Source of the DNA: Ruminococcus sp.
GTDB taxonomy: Bacteria; Bacillota; Clostridia; Oscillospirales; Acutalibacteraceae
NCBI GenBank assembly: GCA_017458105.1
Contig: JAFTGC010000023.1
Location: 1 to 32,304, forward strand
Direction of reading: 5' to 3'
DNA length: 32,304 nucleotides
In this document: in pieces, positions 24,320 through 32,160 of the stretch
Numbering within the stretch: the stretch's first letter is position 1
How the letters are laid out: every line of letters begins with the position of its first letter
Program-made: the position numbers and the translations under genes
The notes under the pieces: generated by a model
Databases searched by the model: none
Told to the model about the DNA's origin: nothing
Seen by the model: only the letters and a program-made list of their open reading frames with translations

Positions 24320-25165
24320 TTATTCCTCAGAATTTTCATCTTCTTCATTTTTGATTGACGGGCTGGTGTTGTCCACATCCATAAGCTCATAATTTACACC
24401 ATGCTTATTCAGCACCTTAGCAACTGAATTATAAGTATCAATATCAGCGTCAATATTTATAAGTGAAAGTGTAGGATTTTTAACAGCCGAAATCAATTTT
24501 TCAAGCTCTTCAGGAGAAGAAACTGTTTCACTGTTATACTCAATTGTTTTTCCTGAAACAGTTACAACAACAAGTGTTGACTGATAGTCATCCTGATTTT
24601 CAGAATAAGTAATATTTTGAGATGTGGTTTTGTTCTGTGATTGAGTGTTGTTGTTCTCAGCAATTCCGTCAAAATAAATTTTACAACCTATGCAAACAGA
24701 AATTATCACACAGACTATTGCCGTCACAATAATTATTCCTTTTCCCTTGGGCTTATCGTCAGCAGGCTGAGCACGACGGCTGTCAGAAGCTTTGCTTGAT
24801 TTTGAATAATGCGAACGGCGTGGTTTTGCAACCTCTGACCGTAAAGTTTTACTCGAATAAACATCCTCAGTTTGTACAGCACGGTCGCCTTGCGGTTTAT
24901 TATACCTAACGGGCATTTCTCCCCTGATAAAGTCTGTGCCGTCAGAGTGTTTTCTCACATATAGTTCAGAATCAGATGAATGAAGGGTTTTAACACGGTT
25001 TTTGGATGTATAATATTCATTTTCCGAGCGTTTAAGACTCTCGGCAGAATTGCGTCGGTAGTTTCTATCCGACTGAACACTTTTTGAAGATTCTCTTTCT
25101 CGCCTTTGCCTTTGTTTTCTTCGGGGTTTATTATCATCTGCCGCATGAGCTGCGTGTTTTGCCAT
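24320..25165 (-). CDS. Single-pass membrane protein with ExbD-like extracytoplasmic domain
   Basis: A 281-residue protein. Residues 1-140 are highly basic, Arg/Ser-rich and probably disordered in the cytoplasm (many KR pairs; a start rich in alanine and histidine). One membrane helix at about 143-163 is followed by an Asn/Gln/Thr-rich linker (170-190). The domain at about 195-265 (VVVTVSGKTIEYNSETVSSPEEL ... SLINIDADIDTYNSVAKVL, parts only) resembles the ExbD/TolR periplasmic fold by pattern. No ExbB/MotA-like partner is adjacent. The promoter at 25183-25211 and GAGGTG before the ATG support the start. ExbD-like identity is a recollection, not a proven match. Confidence 0.7.
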   Translation of the reverse strand: MAKHAAHAADDNKPRRKQRQRRERESSKSVQSDRNYRRNSAESLKRSENEYYTSKNRVKTLHSSDSELYVRKHSDGTDFIRGEMPVRYNKPQGDRAVQTEDVYSSKTLRSEVAKPRRSHYSKSSKASDSRRAQPADDKPKGKGIIIVTAIVCVIISVCIGCKIYFDGIAENNNTQSQNKTTSQNITYSENQDDYQSTLVVVTVSGKTIEYNSETVSSPEELEKLISAVKNPTLSLINIDADIDTYNSVAKVLNKHGVNYELMDVDNTSPSIKNEEDENSEE

Positions 25166-25182
25166 AAAATCACCTCATACAT

Positions 25183-25211
25183 AATGTACCACAATACGAC
25201 AAATTCTTCAA
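25183..25211 (-). promoter_or_regulatory. Promoter of the ExbD-like gene
   Basis: Minus strand TTGAAG, 17-bp spacer, TACATT. The rest of the gap to the peroxidase gene (to 25336) shows no gene. Confidence 0.55.
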
Positions 25212-25336
25212 TCCCTTTTTTGACAAAGCACAAAATTTTTATTAATATGCGGAAAACACAACTGATTTTCAAGCTTTAAACTCTCATAATCATTTTCCAT
25301 ATTTTAACTCCAATAAATTATCTGAAACACTGACTG

Positions 25337-25810
25337 TTATAGCAATGATTTAACCTTTTCGTCAATCTTTTCCGGTGTTGTTGCCGAACCAAAACGCTCA
25401 ACTACATTGCCGCTGCGATCAACAAGAAATTTTGTGAAGTTCCATTTGATATTGCTACCCATCAGACCTTTTTTACGACTTTTCAGATAGGTATAGAGAG
25501 GTTCAGCGTTATTGCCATTAACCTCAATTTTGGCAAACTGTCTGAACGAAACATTGTACTTCAATTGACAAAAAGAAACAATCTCCTCCTCTGTACCGGG
25601 TGCCTGATTACCGAACTGATTGCAAGGAAAGTCAAGAATTTCAAAACCTTGGTCCTTGTACTTTTTATAAAGATTTTCAAGACCCTCGTACTGCGGAGTA
25701 AAACCGCAGCCTGTGGCTGTATTGACAATCAGCAGAACCTTACCCTCATATTCTTTTAAACTAACCTCTGCACCCTTAGCATCTTTAACAGTAAAATCAT
25801 AAATTCCCAT
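25337..25810 (-). CDS. Glutathione peroxidase family, cysteine type (thioredoxin-dependent peroxidase)
   Basis: A 157-residue thioredoxin-fold peroxidase. Peroxidatic Cys35 (NTATGCGFTPQY), Cys63 (LDFPCNQFGNQAPG) and Cys81 (SFCQLKYNVSF) are present, and WNFTKF supplies the Trp/Asn of the active site. The Cys35/Cys81 spacing fits the two-cysteine atypical mechanism known for yeast Gpx3, so thioredoxin is a likelier reductant than glutathione in this anaerobe; this is inference. It defends against hydroperoxides. Its promoter carries a tandem operator (25844-25894), so induction by a regulator is likely. The nitroreductase next upstream is a separate unit with its own terminator between. Confidence 0.92.
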   Translation of the reverse strand: MGIYDFTVKDAKGAEVSLKEYEGKVLLIVNTATGCGFTPQYEGLENLYKKYKDQGFEILDFPCNQFGNQAPGTEEEIVSFCQLKYNVSFRQFAKIEVNGNNAEPLYTYLKSRKKGLMGSNIKWNFTKFLVDRSGNVVERFGSATTPEKIDEKVKSLL

Positions 25811-25843
25811 AATTACAACTCCTTTATAATTTTATAAAATTAA

Positions 25844-25894
25844 ATTGTATGCAATCTTTAATTAGATTGTATGCAATTTATTATGATTTGTCAA
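25844..25894 (-). promoter_or_regulatory. Peroxidase promoter with tandem 12-bp operator
   Basis: Minus strand -35 TTGACA (25889-25894), 17-bp spacer, -10 TACAAT (25866-25871). The 12-mer ATTGCATACAAT occurs at 25866-25877, covering the -10, and again at 25844-25855, exactly 22 bp apart (two helical turns). The arms ATTG/CAAT are inverted within each copy. This layout is typical of a repressor site, for example MarR/OhrR-type; the regulator is not in the window. Confidence 0.75.
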
Positions 25895-25902
25895 TATGTT
25901 TT

Positions 25903-25948
25903 AAAAAAATATCGTACCCATTGCCAAACACGGTAATGAATACGATAT
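25903..25948 (-). terminator. Terminator of the nitroreductase gene
   Basis: On the minus strand, ATATCGTA ... TACGATAT with an inner CATTACC/GGCAATG pairing is followed by TTTTTTT. Confidence 0.8.
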
Positions 25949-25975
25949 AACATTTTGTAAAATTTTCAAAAACAG

Positions 25976-26500
25976 CTAATCTATATAATAAACATAATTA
26001 TCCTTGCGAGGCACTTGCTTGGAGGGTTCGGTATTTTTATAACCGATAACGCAGTGGCCGATGCCCTCATAATCACCCTCAATACCGATAGACTTGAGAA
26101 TAGCTTTGCCCTCTTCGCTTTCAAACTCCTCTTTGGCACGGTGAATCCAACAACTGCCTACACCACAAGCCTCTGCCGCAAGCATCAGATTGCCAATAAC
26201 CAGACTTCCGTCATAAACATAGGTTGGTCGTGCCTTATCAGCAAGAACAATCAAAACAACAGGTGCACCGTAAAACGGATCAAAATCAGTTTTGCCCATA
26301 ATTTTTGCATTCATAGCTGAAAGTTTATCTCTAAGTTCTTTATTTGTAACAGCAATAATAATAGGTGACTGCATTCCCCTGCCGTTAGCGGCGTAAGTTC
26401 CGGCTTCTACAATGCTGTTGATTATATCGGATGGGAGCATATCAGATTTGAAACTTCTTGTACTTCTTCTTGATTTTATAGTATTTAAAACTTCGGACAT
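25976..26500 (-). CDS. Nitroreductase family protein
   Basis: A 174-residue FMN-dependent oxidoreductase. SRRSTRSFKSDML is the N-terminal flavin-phosphate binding motif (RRSxRxF). AGTYAANGRGMQ, VIGNLMLAAEACGVGSCWIHRA and GHCVIGYK fit the family. It would reduce nitro compounds, quinones or similar electron-poor substrates with NAD(P)H. The ATG at 26500 (SD GGAGGG, 6 bases) gives a conventional start; the open frame upstream to 26575 contains the promoter. Its substrate cannot be read from sequence. Confidence 0.9.
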   Translation of the reverse strand: MSEVLNTIKSRRSTRSFKSDMLPSDIINSIVEAGTYAANGRGMQSPIIIAVTNKELRDKLSAMNAKIMGKTDFDPFYGAPVVLIVLADKARPTYVYDGSLVIGNLMLAAEACGVGSCWIHRAKEEFESEEGKAILKSIGIEGDYEGIGHCVIGYKNTEPSKQVPRKDNYVYYID

Positions 26501-26546
26501 AATTATCCCTCCAAAAATTACTATTGAGCGAGAGCCTAACATTTTT

Positions 26547-26575
26547 ATTATATCATTAACCGTAAAATAAAACAA
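26547..26575 (-). promoter_or_regulatory. Promoter of the nitroreductase gene
   Basis: Minus strand TTGTTT, 17-bp spacer, TATAAT. The adjacent 26576-26619 is almost pure A/T, which may act as UP element for both divergent promoters. Confidence 0.65.
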
Positions 26576-26619
26576 TAATTTTTAAAAAAATAAAAAATTA
26601 AAAAAATTCAATATTTTAC

Positions 26620-26648
26620 TTGACATTGTTAAAAACATATTGTATAAT
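26620..26648 (+). promoter_or_regulatory. Perfect consensus promoter of the ~690-nt unit
   Basis: TTGACA, 17-bp spacer, TATAAT, preceded by an A/T-only stretch. Transcription should start near 26655. Confidence 0.85.
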
Positions 26649-26689
26649 ATAGACAAGATAAAACAAAGAAACTTAAGGAGGTTTCCAAT

Positions 26690-26773
26690 ATGAAAGTTCA
26701 CGGATTATTTAAACTTCAACTCAGAAACTTCAAACGGAGTCTTCCACCAAACAGGTTAAGCCGCATACTTTAA
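26690..26773 (+). CDS. 27-residue peptide with strong translation signals
   Basis: ATG at 26690 with a near-perfect ribosome binding site AAGGAGG (26675-26681, 8-base spacing), directly behind the consensus promoter. The peptide is basic (MKVHGLFKLQL at the start, three Arg/Lys pairs, end LSRIL) with no signal peptide. It could be a leader peptide, an independent small protein, the remnant of a lost gene, or a chance frame within a structured RNA. I do not recognise it. Confidence 0.5.
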   Translation: MKVHGLFKLQLRNFKRSLPPNRLSRIL

Positions 26774-27314
26774 TTTGTGGTTTGAATCTCATTATCGCAT
26801 AACTGATTATTTTAGTGTTATTAAACACAGTGTGAATTTAGAAGTCAAGTGTATGAAAGGTAAGTTGGCAGTTTAGTACTTTTTTAGAAATTTTAACAGG
26901 TTATGTAATTTTCATATTTTTACATATTCTAAGCTTGTTGACATATAGTTCGGATTACAAAGTTAAGGTAGCGGTGTTTCGGCTTTTCCTACAACTTAAT
27001 ATTATTTTTATTAAACATTTAGTTGTTTATAAATTGTATTGAAAATTCATTATGGTGGTTGGACCAATGAGAAAGTAACATTTTATCGGCTATCTTTTAG
27101 AAAGGATTATTTTCTTTGGCTCAGGACGATGTAATATTGTGCCGGTGCCTCCCCTCGGACAGTATAGTGGAAAGAAAATATGAGCGGAGATTGTTCCAAT
27201 GTAATACTTCTTTATGAAAATATGTGTACAGAGCACGCCTTGCGTTGAAATTGTTTTATTTTCATTTAACTTGCACAACATTTGATATTGAGATTACTTT
27301 TAACTGTAATGTAT

Positions 27315-27348
27315 AGCACCCCGGCAGGATTACTTGCCGGGGTGCTTT
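27315..27348 (+). terminator. Strong terminator-like hairpin ending the ~690-nt unit
   Basis: A perfect 12-bp G+C-rich stem (AGCACCCCGGCA with TGCCGGGGTGCT, 8-base loop) followed by TTAAT, a weak T-tract. It is strikingly G+C-rich in an A+T-rich region. Confidence 0.75.
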
Positions 27349-27414
27349 AATGAAAAAATGATTTATAAAATATATTAAAATAAATTTCAATATATTGTAT
27401 TTTTTATAAAACAC

Positions 27415-27442
27415 TTGACAAATTGAAAATTTGGTATATAAT
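27415..27442 (+). promoter_or_regulatory. tracrRNA promoter
   Basis: TTGACA, 16-bp spacer, TATAAT, immediately before the anti-repeat. Confidence 0.85.
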
Positions 27443-27448
27443 ATAATC

Positions 27449-27546
27449 ATATTGTATCATACCAAGAACAATTAGCGTTACTATGATAAGGTAGTATACC
27501 GCAAAGCTCTAACACCTCATCTTTAGATGAGGTGTTATCTTTTTAT
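27449..27546 (+). ncRNA. Type II-C tracrRNA
   Basis: About 97 nt. It has the same element order as the Neisseria tracrRNA: anti-repeat beginning ATTGTATCATACC (27451), second pairing segment ACTATGAT followed by AAGG, a short GGTA/TACC nexus hairpin, the conserved CCGCAAAGCTCT, then an 11-12-bp terminator hairpin (AACACCTCATC/GATGAGGTGTT) and TTTTT. It lies about 100 bases upstream of cas9 on the same strand. Pairing rules imply a repeat that starts G-T-(C/T)-ATAGT and ends in TTGGTATGATACAAT. Confidence 0.88.
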
Positions 27547-27564
27547 TTAAAAATTATTTAATTA

Positions 27565-27593
27565 TTGACATTATTTTACATTTTTATTACAAT
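27565..27593 (+). promoter_or_regulatory. Promoter of cas9-cas1-cas2
   Basis: TTGACA, 17-bp spacer, TACAAT, about 55 bases before the cas9 ATG, which has AGGTGG as ribosome binding site. Confidence 0.75.
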
Positions 27594-27648
27594 ATATAAT
27601 ATAGTACAAAATAATATTATAAATCTTGTATAATTTAGGTGGATTATT

Positions 27649-30600
27649 ATGAAATATATTATTGGTCTTGATATGGGTATTACATCAACTGGATATTCAG
27701 TTATGATGCTTGACAGCACAGACGAACCTTGTAGAATTTTGAAAATGGGTACTCGTATTTTTGAAGCTGCAGAAAATTCCAAAGATGGATCGTCACTTGC
27801 AGCTCCAAGGCGAGAAAATCGAGGTATGCGTAGAAGACTTCGCAGAAAACGGTTTAGAAAAAAACAAATACGCAGTCTAATTTCATATGAAAAAATAATG
27901 ACATATGAAGAAATCGACAACATTTACAACAGCGGAAGGGTTTTATCTGATATATACAAAATTCGTGCAGAGTCATTGGATAGACTTCTTACAAAGGAAG
28001 AGTTCGTCCGACTGCTTATTCATTTATCTCAAAGAAGAGGATTCAAGTCTAATCGAAAGGTAGAAGCCAAGGATTCAAAATCTGACACCAGCATACTTTT
28101 AAACGCTGTCAAAACAAATCAAGAACTTATGCAATCAAAGGGCTACAGAACAATTGGTGAAATGTTGTATAAGGATGAACATTTTGTAAATTACAAACGT
28201 AACAAAAGCGATGATTACTCAAATACTTTTGCACGTTCAGAATACGAATCAGAGATAAATGCAATCTTTGAAGCTCAAAAAAACTATGGAAATGAATTTG
28301 CAACAGATAATCTAAAAGAAAAATATCTCAACATATATCTGTCACAAAGAGCTTTTGATGAAGGTCCCGGTAAACAAAGCCCTTATGCCGGCAATCAAAT
28401 TGAAAAAATGCTGGGAAAATGCACCTTTGAACACGATGAAATAAGAGCAGTAAAGGCTACATATTCCTTTGAATATTTTAACTTGCTTTCAAAGGTCAAT
28501 AGCATAAAAATACTCTCATCAAAAGAAAAACGCACCTTAACTAAAGAGGAGCGGGACAAAATAATTAGCCTTGCATTCAACAAAAAAGCAATATCATATG
28601 CGTCAATAAGAAAAGAATTAGAACTTAGCGATAGCGAATATTTCAATATATCCTATGGAAATAAAAATCAAGATATAGATAAAATTGAAAAGAAAACAAA
28701 ATTTACATATCTGAACGCATATCACACTTTTAAAAAAGCATATGGTAATGCATATATCAGTTGGAGTTTAGACAAGAAAAATCAACTCGCCTACGCTCTG
28801 ACAGTTTATAAAAATGACAACAAAATCATTTCTTACTTAAATGAAAAAGGGTTTGATAAAACTGAAATAGAAGTCGCTCTCAGGTTGCCGTCGTTTACAA
28901 AAACATGCAACCTATCTGTCAAAGCTCTTAATAAAATTATTCCTTATCTGGAACAAGGTATGTTATATAATGAAGCTTGTTTATCAGCTTTTAAAGCAGA
29001 TGATAGTAACAAAAGAAAATTTCTGCCTGCTAATGCTCCTGAACTTAACGAAATTAAAAATCCTGTTGTACGCAGAGCGATTTCTCAAACAATAAAGGTT
29101 ATAAACGCAATTATACGTGAATATGGTGAAAGTCCTACCTATGTTAATATTGAGCTTGCAAGAGAGCTTGCAAAAAATTTTACTTCACGTAAAAAAATTG
29201 AAAAAGGGCAAAAAGAAAATCAAGCCAAGAATGACGAAATTATTAAAAGACTAAGGAATGAATTTGGAATAATTCATCCAGATGGTCAGGATTTGATAAA
29301 ATTCAAACTTTGGCAAGAACAGGATGGTATATGCCCATACTCACTTAAACGTATAGCCATTGAAAAGTTATTTGACATAGGTTATACGGATATAGACCAT
29401 ATTATCCCGTATTCAATAAGTTTTGACAATAGTTACAACAACAAAGTACTTGTATTTTCTTCAGAAAACAGAATGAAGGGAAACAAAATTCCTATGCAGT
29501 ATCTTCAAGGTAAGCAAAAAGATGAATTTTTGCTATGGGTTGATTCATCTAATTTAAGAAACCTAAAAAAGAAAAACCTTTTAAAAGAGGAAATTTCAGA
29601 AGAAGAATACTCAGGTTTTAAGAAAAGAAATCTTCAGGATACACAGTATTTATCAAGGTTTATGTTAAACTTTTTGAAAAAATATCTACTAATAAGTCCA
29701 AATTCAAAAGGTATAAAAGAAACAATAGTGTCAGTCAACGGATTAGCAACATCTTATATGCGTAAACGTTGGGGAATTAATAAAATACGAGAAAATGGTG
29801 ATATTCACCACGCTGTAGATGCAGTTGTGATTGCCTGTATAACACGTGGGATGATAAAAAGAATTTCTAACTATTCAAAATATAAAGAAACCGAATATGT
29901 CAATCCTGAAACAAACGAAATTTTAGATTTTGACAAAAAAACCGGTGAAGTACTTAATCGTTTTCCGTTACCATATAAGTATTTTAGAGATGAACTAAAA
30001 ATGCTTTGTTCAAATAATCCATCAAGAATATTACATCTTAAACCTTTGCCAAATTATGCAACTGATGAAGAAATAAAACCTATTTTTGTTTCTCGTATGC
30101 CTAAACATAAGGTTAAAGGAGCGGCACATTTGGAAACAAATAGAAAACATTATGAATCTGACGGAAAAGATTATTCTATTTCAAAAGTAAGTCTTAGCTC
30201 ACTAAAGCTTAAAGATGGTGAAATAGAAAATTATTATAATCCATCAAGTGATACTCTACTGTATAACGCCTTGAAACAACGTTTGATACAGTTTGACGGA
30301 GATGCCAAAAAAGCGTTTGCCGAACCCTTTTACAAACCTAAAAGCAATGGCTCACAAGGACCATGTGTTAAAAAAGTTAAGGTTATAAATAAGTCAACAC
30401 TTTTTGTACCTGTTTTGAATAAAACAGCTATTGCAGACAACGGTTCAATGATAAGAGTAGATGTCTTTTATGTTAATGGTGAGGGATATTACCTTGTTCC
30501 TATTTATGTTTCGGATACAGTAACGCATAAATTACCTAACAAAGCAATAGTAGCACATAAACCCTATAGTGAATGGAAAACAATGTCTGATGATAATTTT

Positions 30601-30897
30601 GTTTTCTCTCTTTATCCTAATGATCTAATTAATGTGATTTCAAATAAAGAGCTTAAATTCAATATTATAAACAAAGAAAGTACACTTCCAACTACATATA
30701 CAAGTAATGATGAATTTGTATATTATAAGGGTACTGATATCAGCTCAGGAGCAATTTCTGTGATAACACATGACAATACTTATATCCTAAGAGGTCTAGG
30801 CATAAAACAGCGATTGTCTTTAATCGAAAAGTATCAGGTAGATGTGTTAGGCAATATAACAAAGTGCAAGAAAGAAAAAAGAATGGGGTTTAAATAA
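27649..30897 (+). CDS. cas9: Cas9 endonuclease, compact type II-C
   Basis: A 1082-residue RNA-guided DNA nuclease. RuvC-I: IIGLDMGITSTGYS with Asp8. Arginine-rich bridge helix: residues 54-80 (RRENRGMRRRLRRKRFRKK). RuvC-II: YVNIELARELAKN with Glu502. HNH: DIDHIIPYSISFDNSYNNK with His584, and Asn607 in SSENRMKGN. RuvC-III: IHHAVDAVVIACI with Asp724. All nuclease residues are thus present. The C-terminal ~250 residues form the wedge and PAM-interacting part, which cannot be interpreted from sequence alone. The length is like other compact II-C enzymes. It is followed without a gap by cas1, and no csn2 or cas4 is present, which supports subtype II-C. The locus is A+T-richer than the upstream genes, suggesting acquisition. 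It acts with the tracrRNA at 27449. Confidence 0.97.
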   Translation: MKYIIGLDMGITSTGYSVMMLDSTDEPCRILKMGTRIFEAAENSKDGSSLAAPRRENRGMRRRLRRKRFRKKQIRSLISYEKIMTYEEIDNIYNSGRVLSDIYKIRAESLDRLLTKEEFVRLLIHLSQRRGFKSNRKVEAKDSKSDTSILLNAVKTNQELMQSKGYRTIGEMLYKDEHFVNYKRNKSDDYSNTFARSEYESEINAIFEAQKNYGNEFATDNLKEKYLNIYLSQRAFDEGPGKQSPYAGNQIEKMLGKCTFEHDEIRAVKATYSFEYFNLLSKVNSIKILSSKEKRTLTKEERDKIISLAFNKKAISYASIRKELELSDSEYFNISYGNKNQDIDKIEKKTKFTYLNAYHTFKKAYGNAYISWSLDKKNQLAYALTVYKNDNKIISYLNEKGFDKTEIEVALRLPSFTKTCNLSVKALNKIIPYLEQGMLYNEACLSAFKADDSNKRKFLPANAPELNEIKNPVVRRAISQTIKVINAIIREYGESPTYVNIELARELAKNFTSRKKIEKGQKENQAKNDEIIKRLRNEFGIIHPDGQDLIKFKLWQEQDGICPYSLKRIAIEKLFDIGYTDIDHIIPYSISFDNSYNNKVLVFSSENRMKGNKIPMQYLQGKQKDEFLLWVDSSNLRNLKKKNLLKEEISEEEYSGFKKRNLQDTQYLSRFMLNFLKKYLLISPNSKGIKETIVSVNGLATSYMRKRWGINKIRENGDIHHAVDAVVIACITRGMIKRISNYSKYKETEYVNPETNEILDFDKKTGEVLNRFPLPYKYFRDELKMLCSNNPSRILHLKPLPNYATDEEIKPIFVSRMPKHKVKGAAHLETNRKHYESDGKDYSISKVSLSSLKLKDGEIENYYNPSSDTLLYNALKQRLIQFDGDAKKAFAEPFYKPKSNGSQGPCVKKVKVINKSTLFVPVLNKTAIADNGSMIRVDVFYVNGEGYYLVPIYVSDTVTHKLPNKAIVAHKPYSEWKTMSDDNFVFSLYPNDLINVISNKELKFNIINKESTLPTTYTSNDEFVYYKGTDISSGAISVITHDNTYILRGLGIKQRLSLIEKYQVDVLGNITKCKKEKRMGFK

Positions 30898-31794
30898 ATG
30901 GGATATCGAATTATTTTTCTCACAAATCCTGTTAAACTAAGCACAAAAAACGAACAGTTAATGATAGATAACGGTGAGGTCACGAGAGTGCCTCTTGAGG
31001 ATATCGAATGCATAGTTGCTGATACCTCACAACTAAATGTAACGGCCCGCCTTCTTTCAAAATTTTCAGAATATGCAATAACTTTTTATATTACCGATAA
31101 GTCACATCACCCTTGTGGAGTTTTTCTTCCTGTTTGTAAACACTGCAGACATATGTCAGTTTTACAAAACCAAATAAATATGACTTTGCCCACAAAGAAA
31201 AAATTATGGAAGCAAATTATTTATCAAAAAATAGAAAATCAGGCTACTGTTTTAAAACTGTGTAATATTGAAAATTGGGCAGAAATCGAAAACTTAAAGA
31301 ACAAAGTAAAATCAGGTGACACCGATAATATGGAAGCCGTTGCAGCATCAAAATATTTTAAATTGCTTTTTGGAAAAACGTTTACACGTACTCAGGAAAA
31401 CGGTATCAATGCAGCTTTGAATTACGGTTATGCTATTCTGCGAAGTACGATCGAAAAATATCTGATTGCTTATGGTTATGAACCGTCAATCGGTTTATTT
31501 CATAAAAGCACCCTTAACAACTTTAATCTTGCGGATGATATAATTGAAGCTTACCGACCGATTGTTGATTTATTTGTTAATCGTTTTGTGTGTGAATCAG
31601 ATGAACTGTCAACAGTGAGAAAGGCTCAACTTGTAAATCTTTTAAACTGTGATGTTATAATTGATAAAAAAATATTTGCCTGTGCTCATTCTATAGAGAT
31701 TAGTGTAAACAGCCTAACCAGTTTTATCCGAAAAAATAGAAACGATTTACTTCTTCCCCAAATAATAGATTTGGAACAACATAAATATGAATAA
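30898..31794 (+). CDS. cas1: Cas1 integrase, type II
   Basis: A 298-residue integrase that forms a complex with Cas2 to insert new spacers at the leader end of the array. Catalytic metal ligands by alignment with known Cas1 are Glu146 (MEAVAASKYF), His202 (GLFHKSTLNNFN) and Glu217 (ADDIIEAYRP), all present. Length and the NAALNYGYAILR segment match the type II form. It starts on the base after the cas9 stop and its end overlaps cas2, so all three genes are coupled. The intact gene implies that adaptation is or was possible, although no array is visible here. Confidence 0.97.
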   Translation: MGYRIIFLTNPVKLSTKNEQLMIDNGEVTRVPLEDIECIVADTSQLNVTARLLSKFSEYAITFYITDKSHHPCGVFLPVCKHCRHMSVLQNQINMTLPTKKKLWKQIIYQKIENQATVLKLCNIENWAEIENLKNKVKSGDTDNMEAVAASKYFKLLFGKTFTRTQENGINAALNYGYAILRSTIEKYLIAYGYEPSIGLFHKSTLNNFNLADDIIEAYRPIVDLFVNRFVCESDELSTVRKAQLVNLLNCDVIIDKKIFACAHSIEISVNSLTSFIRKNRNDLLLPQIIDLEQHKYE

Positions 31795-32107
31795 GTTTAT
31801 GAGAATGATTGTATTTTTTGATTTACCTGTAAAAACAAAAACTCAGCGTAGAGTTGCTACACAATTTCGCAACTTTCTGCTTAAGGACGGTTATTTTATG
31901 GTTCAATTTTCTGTTTATTGCAGAGTATGCAATGGATATGATGACGTTGAAAAACATAAATCTCGCCTTAGAATTTATAAACCTGACAATGGTTCAGTAC
32001 GATTGTTAGTAATAACCGAAAAGCAGTACGAAAAAATGGAATTGATAATAGGGAACTTAGTTAAAGAAGAAGAACACGCCAGTTTTGAACAACTATCAAT
32101 TTTTTAA
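31787..32107 (+). CDS. cas2: Cas2, type II
   Basis: A 106-residue ferredoxin-like-fold protein that bridges Cas1 dimers. RMIVFFDLPVKTKTQRR is the beta1 strand with the conserved Asp. DGYFMVQFSVYCRVC and SVRLLVITEKQYEKM fit the family. The start ATG at 31787 overlaps the cas1 end by 8 bases; an in-frame ATG at 31799 (MRMIVFF) is an alternative, and neither has a clear ribosome binding site, as is usual for coupled genes. It is the last gene of the operon, and only 53 bases separate it from the repeat at 32161. Confidence 0.95.
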   Translation: MNKFMRMIVFFDLPVKTKTQRRVATQFRNFLLKDGYFMVQFSVYCRVCNGYDDVEKHKSRLRIYKPDNGSVRLLVITEKQYEKMELIIGNLVKEEEHASFEQLSIF

Positions 32108-32160
32108 AAAACAACGAAAATACAATTATTTTTTTACTATTTAGCAGTTTTTAAATAAAA

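Larger units (their letters stand above)
26655..27348 (+). ncRNA. Candidate ~690-nt transcript with no substantial ORF
   Basis: The unit runs from the consensus promoter at 26620-26648 to the strong terminator at 27315-27348. Apart from the 27-codon ORF at 26690 I see no credible gene on either strand. Local pairings include TCATT-GGT / ACC-AATGA (27047-27069), TATGTAA/TTACATA (26902-26926), TAAACA/TGTTTA (27010-27029) and ATTAC/GTAAT (27293-27310). Size and isolation recall large structured RNAs (ROOL, GOLLD, OLE, HEARO), but no family match is claimed. A decayed gene remains possible. Confidence 0.45.

Noticed and set aside
26774-27314. Hidden CRISPR array upstream of tracrRNA
   Set aside because: No regularly spaced 30-36-base repeats are present, and no copy complementary to the anti-repeat is seen.
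27090-27450. Minus-strand ORFs of 62-63 codons
   Set aside because: They lie across the terminator and the tracrRNA promoter and lack ribosome binding sites.
27649-30897. Type II-A CRISPR system
   Set aside because: No csn2 follows cas2, Cas9 is only 1082 residues, and the tracrRNA has II-C-like order.
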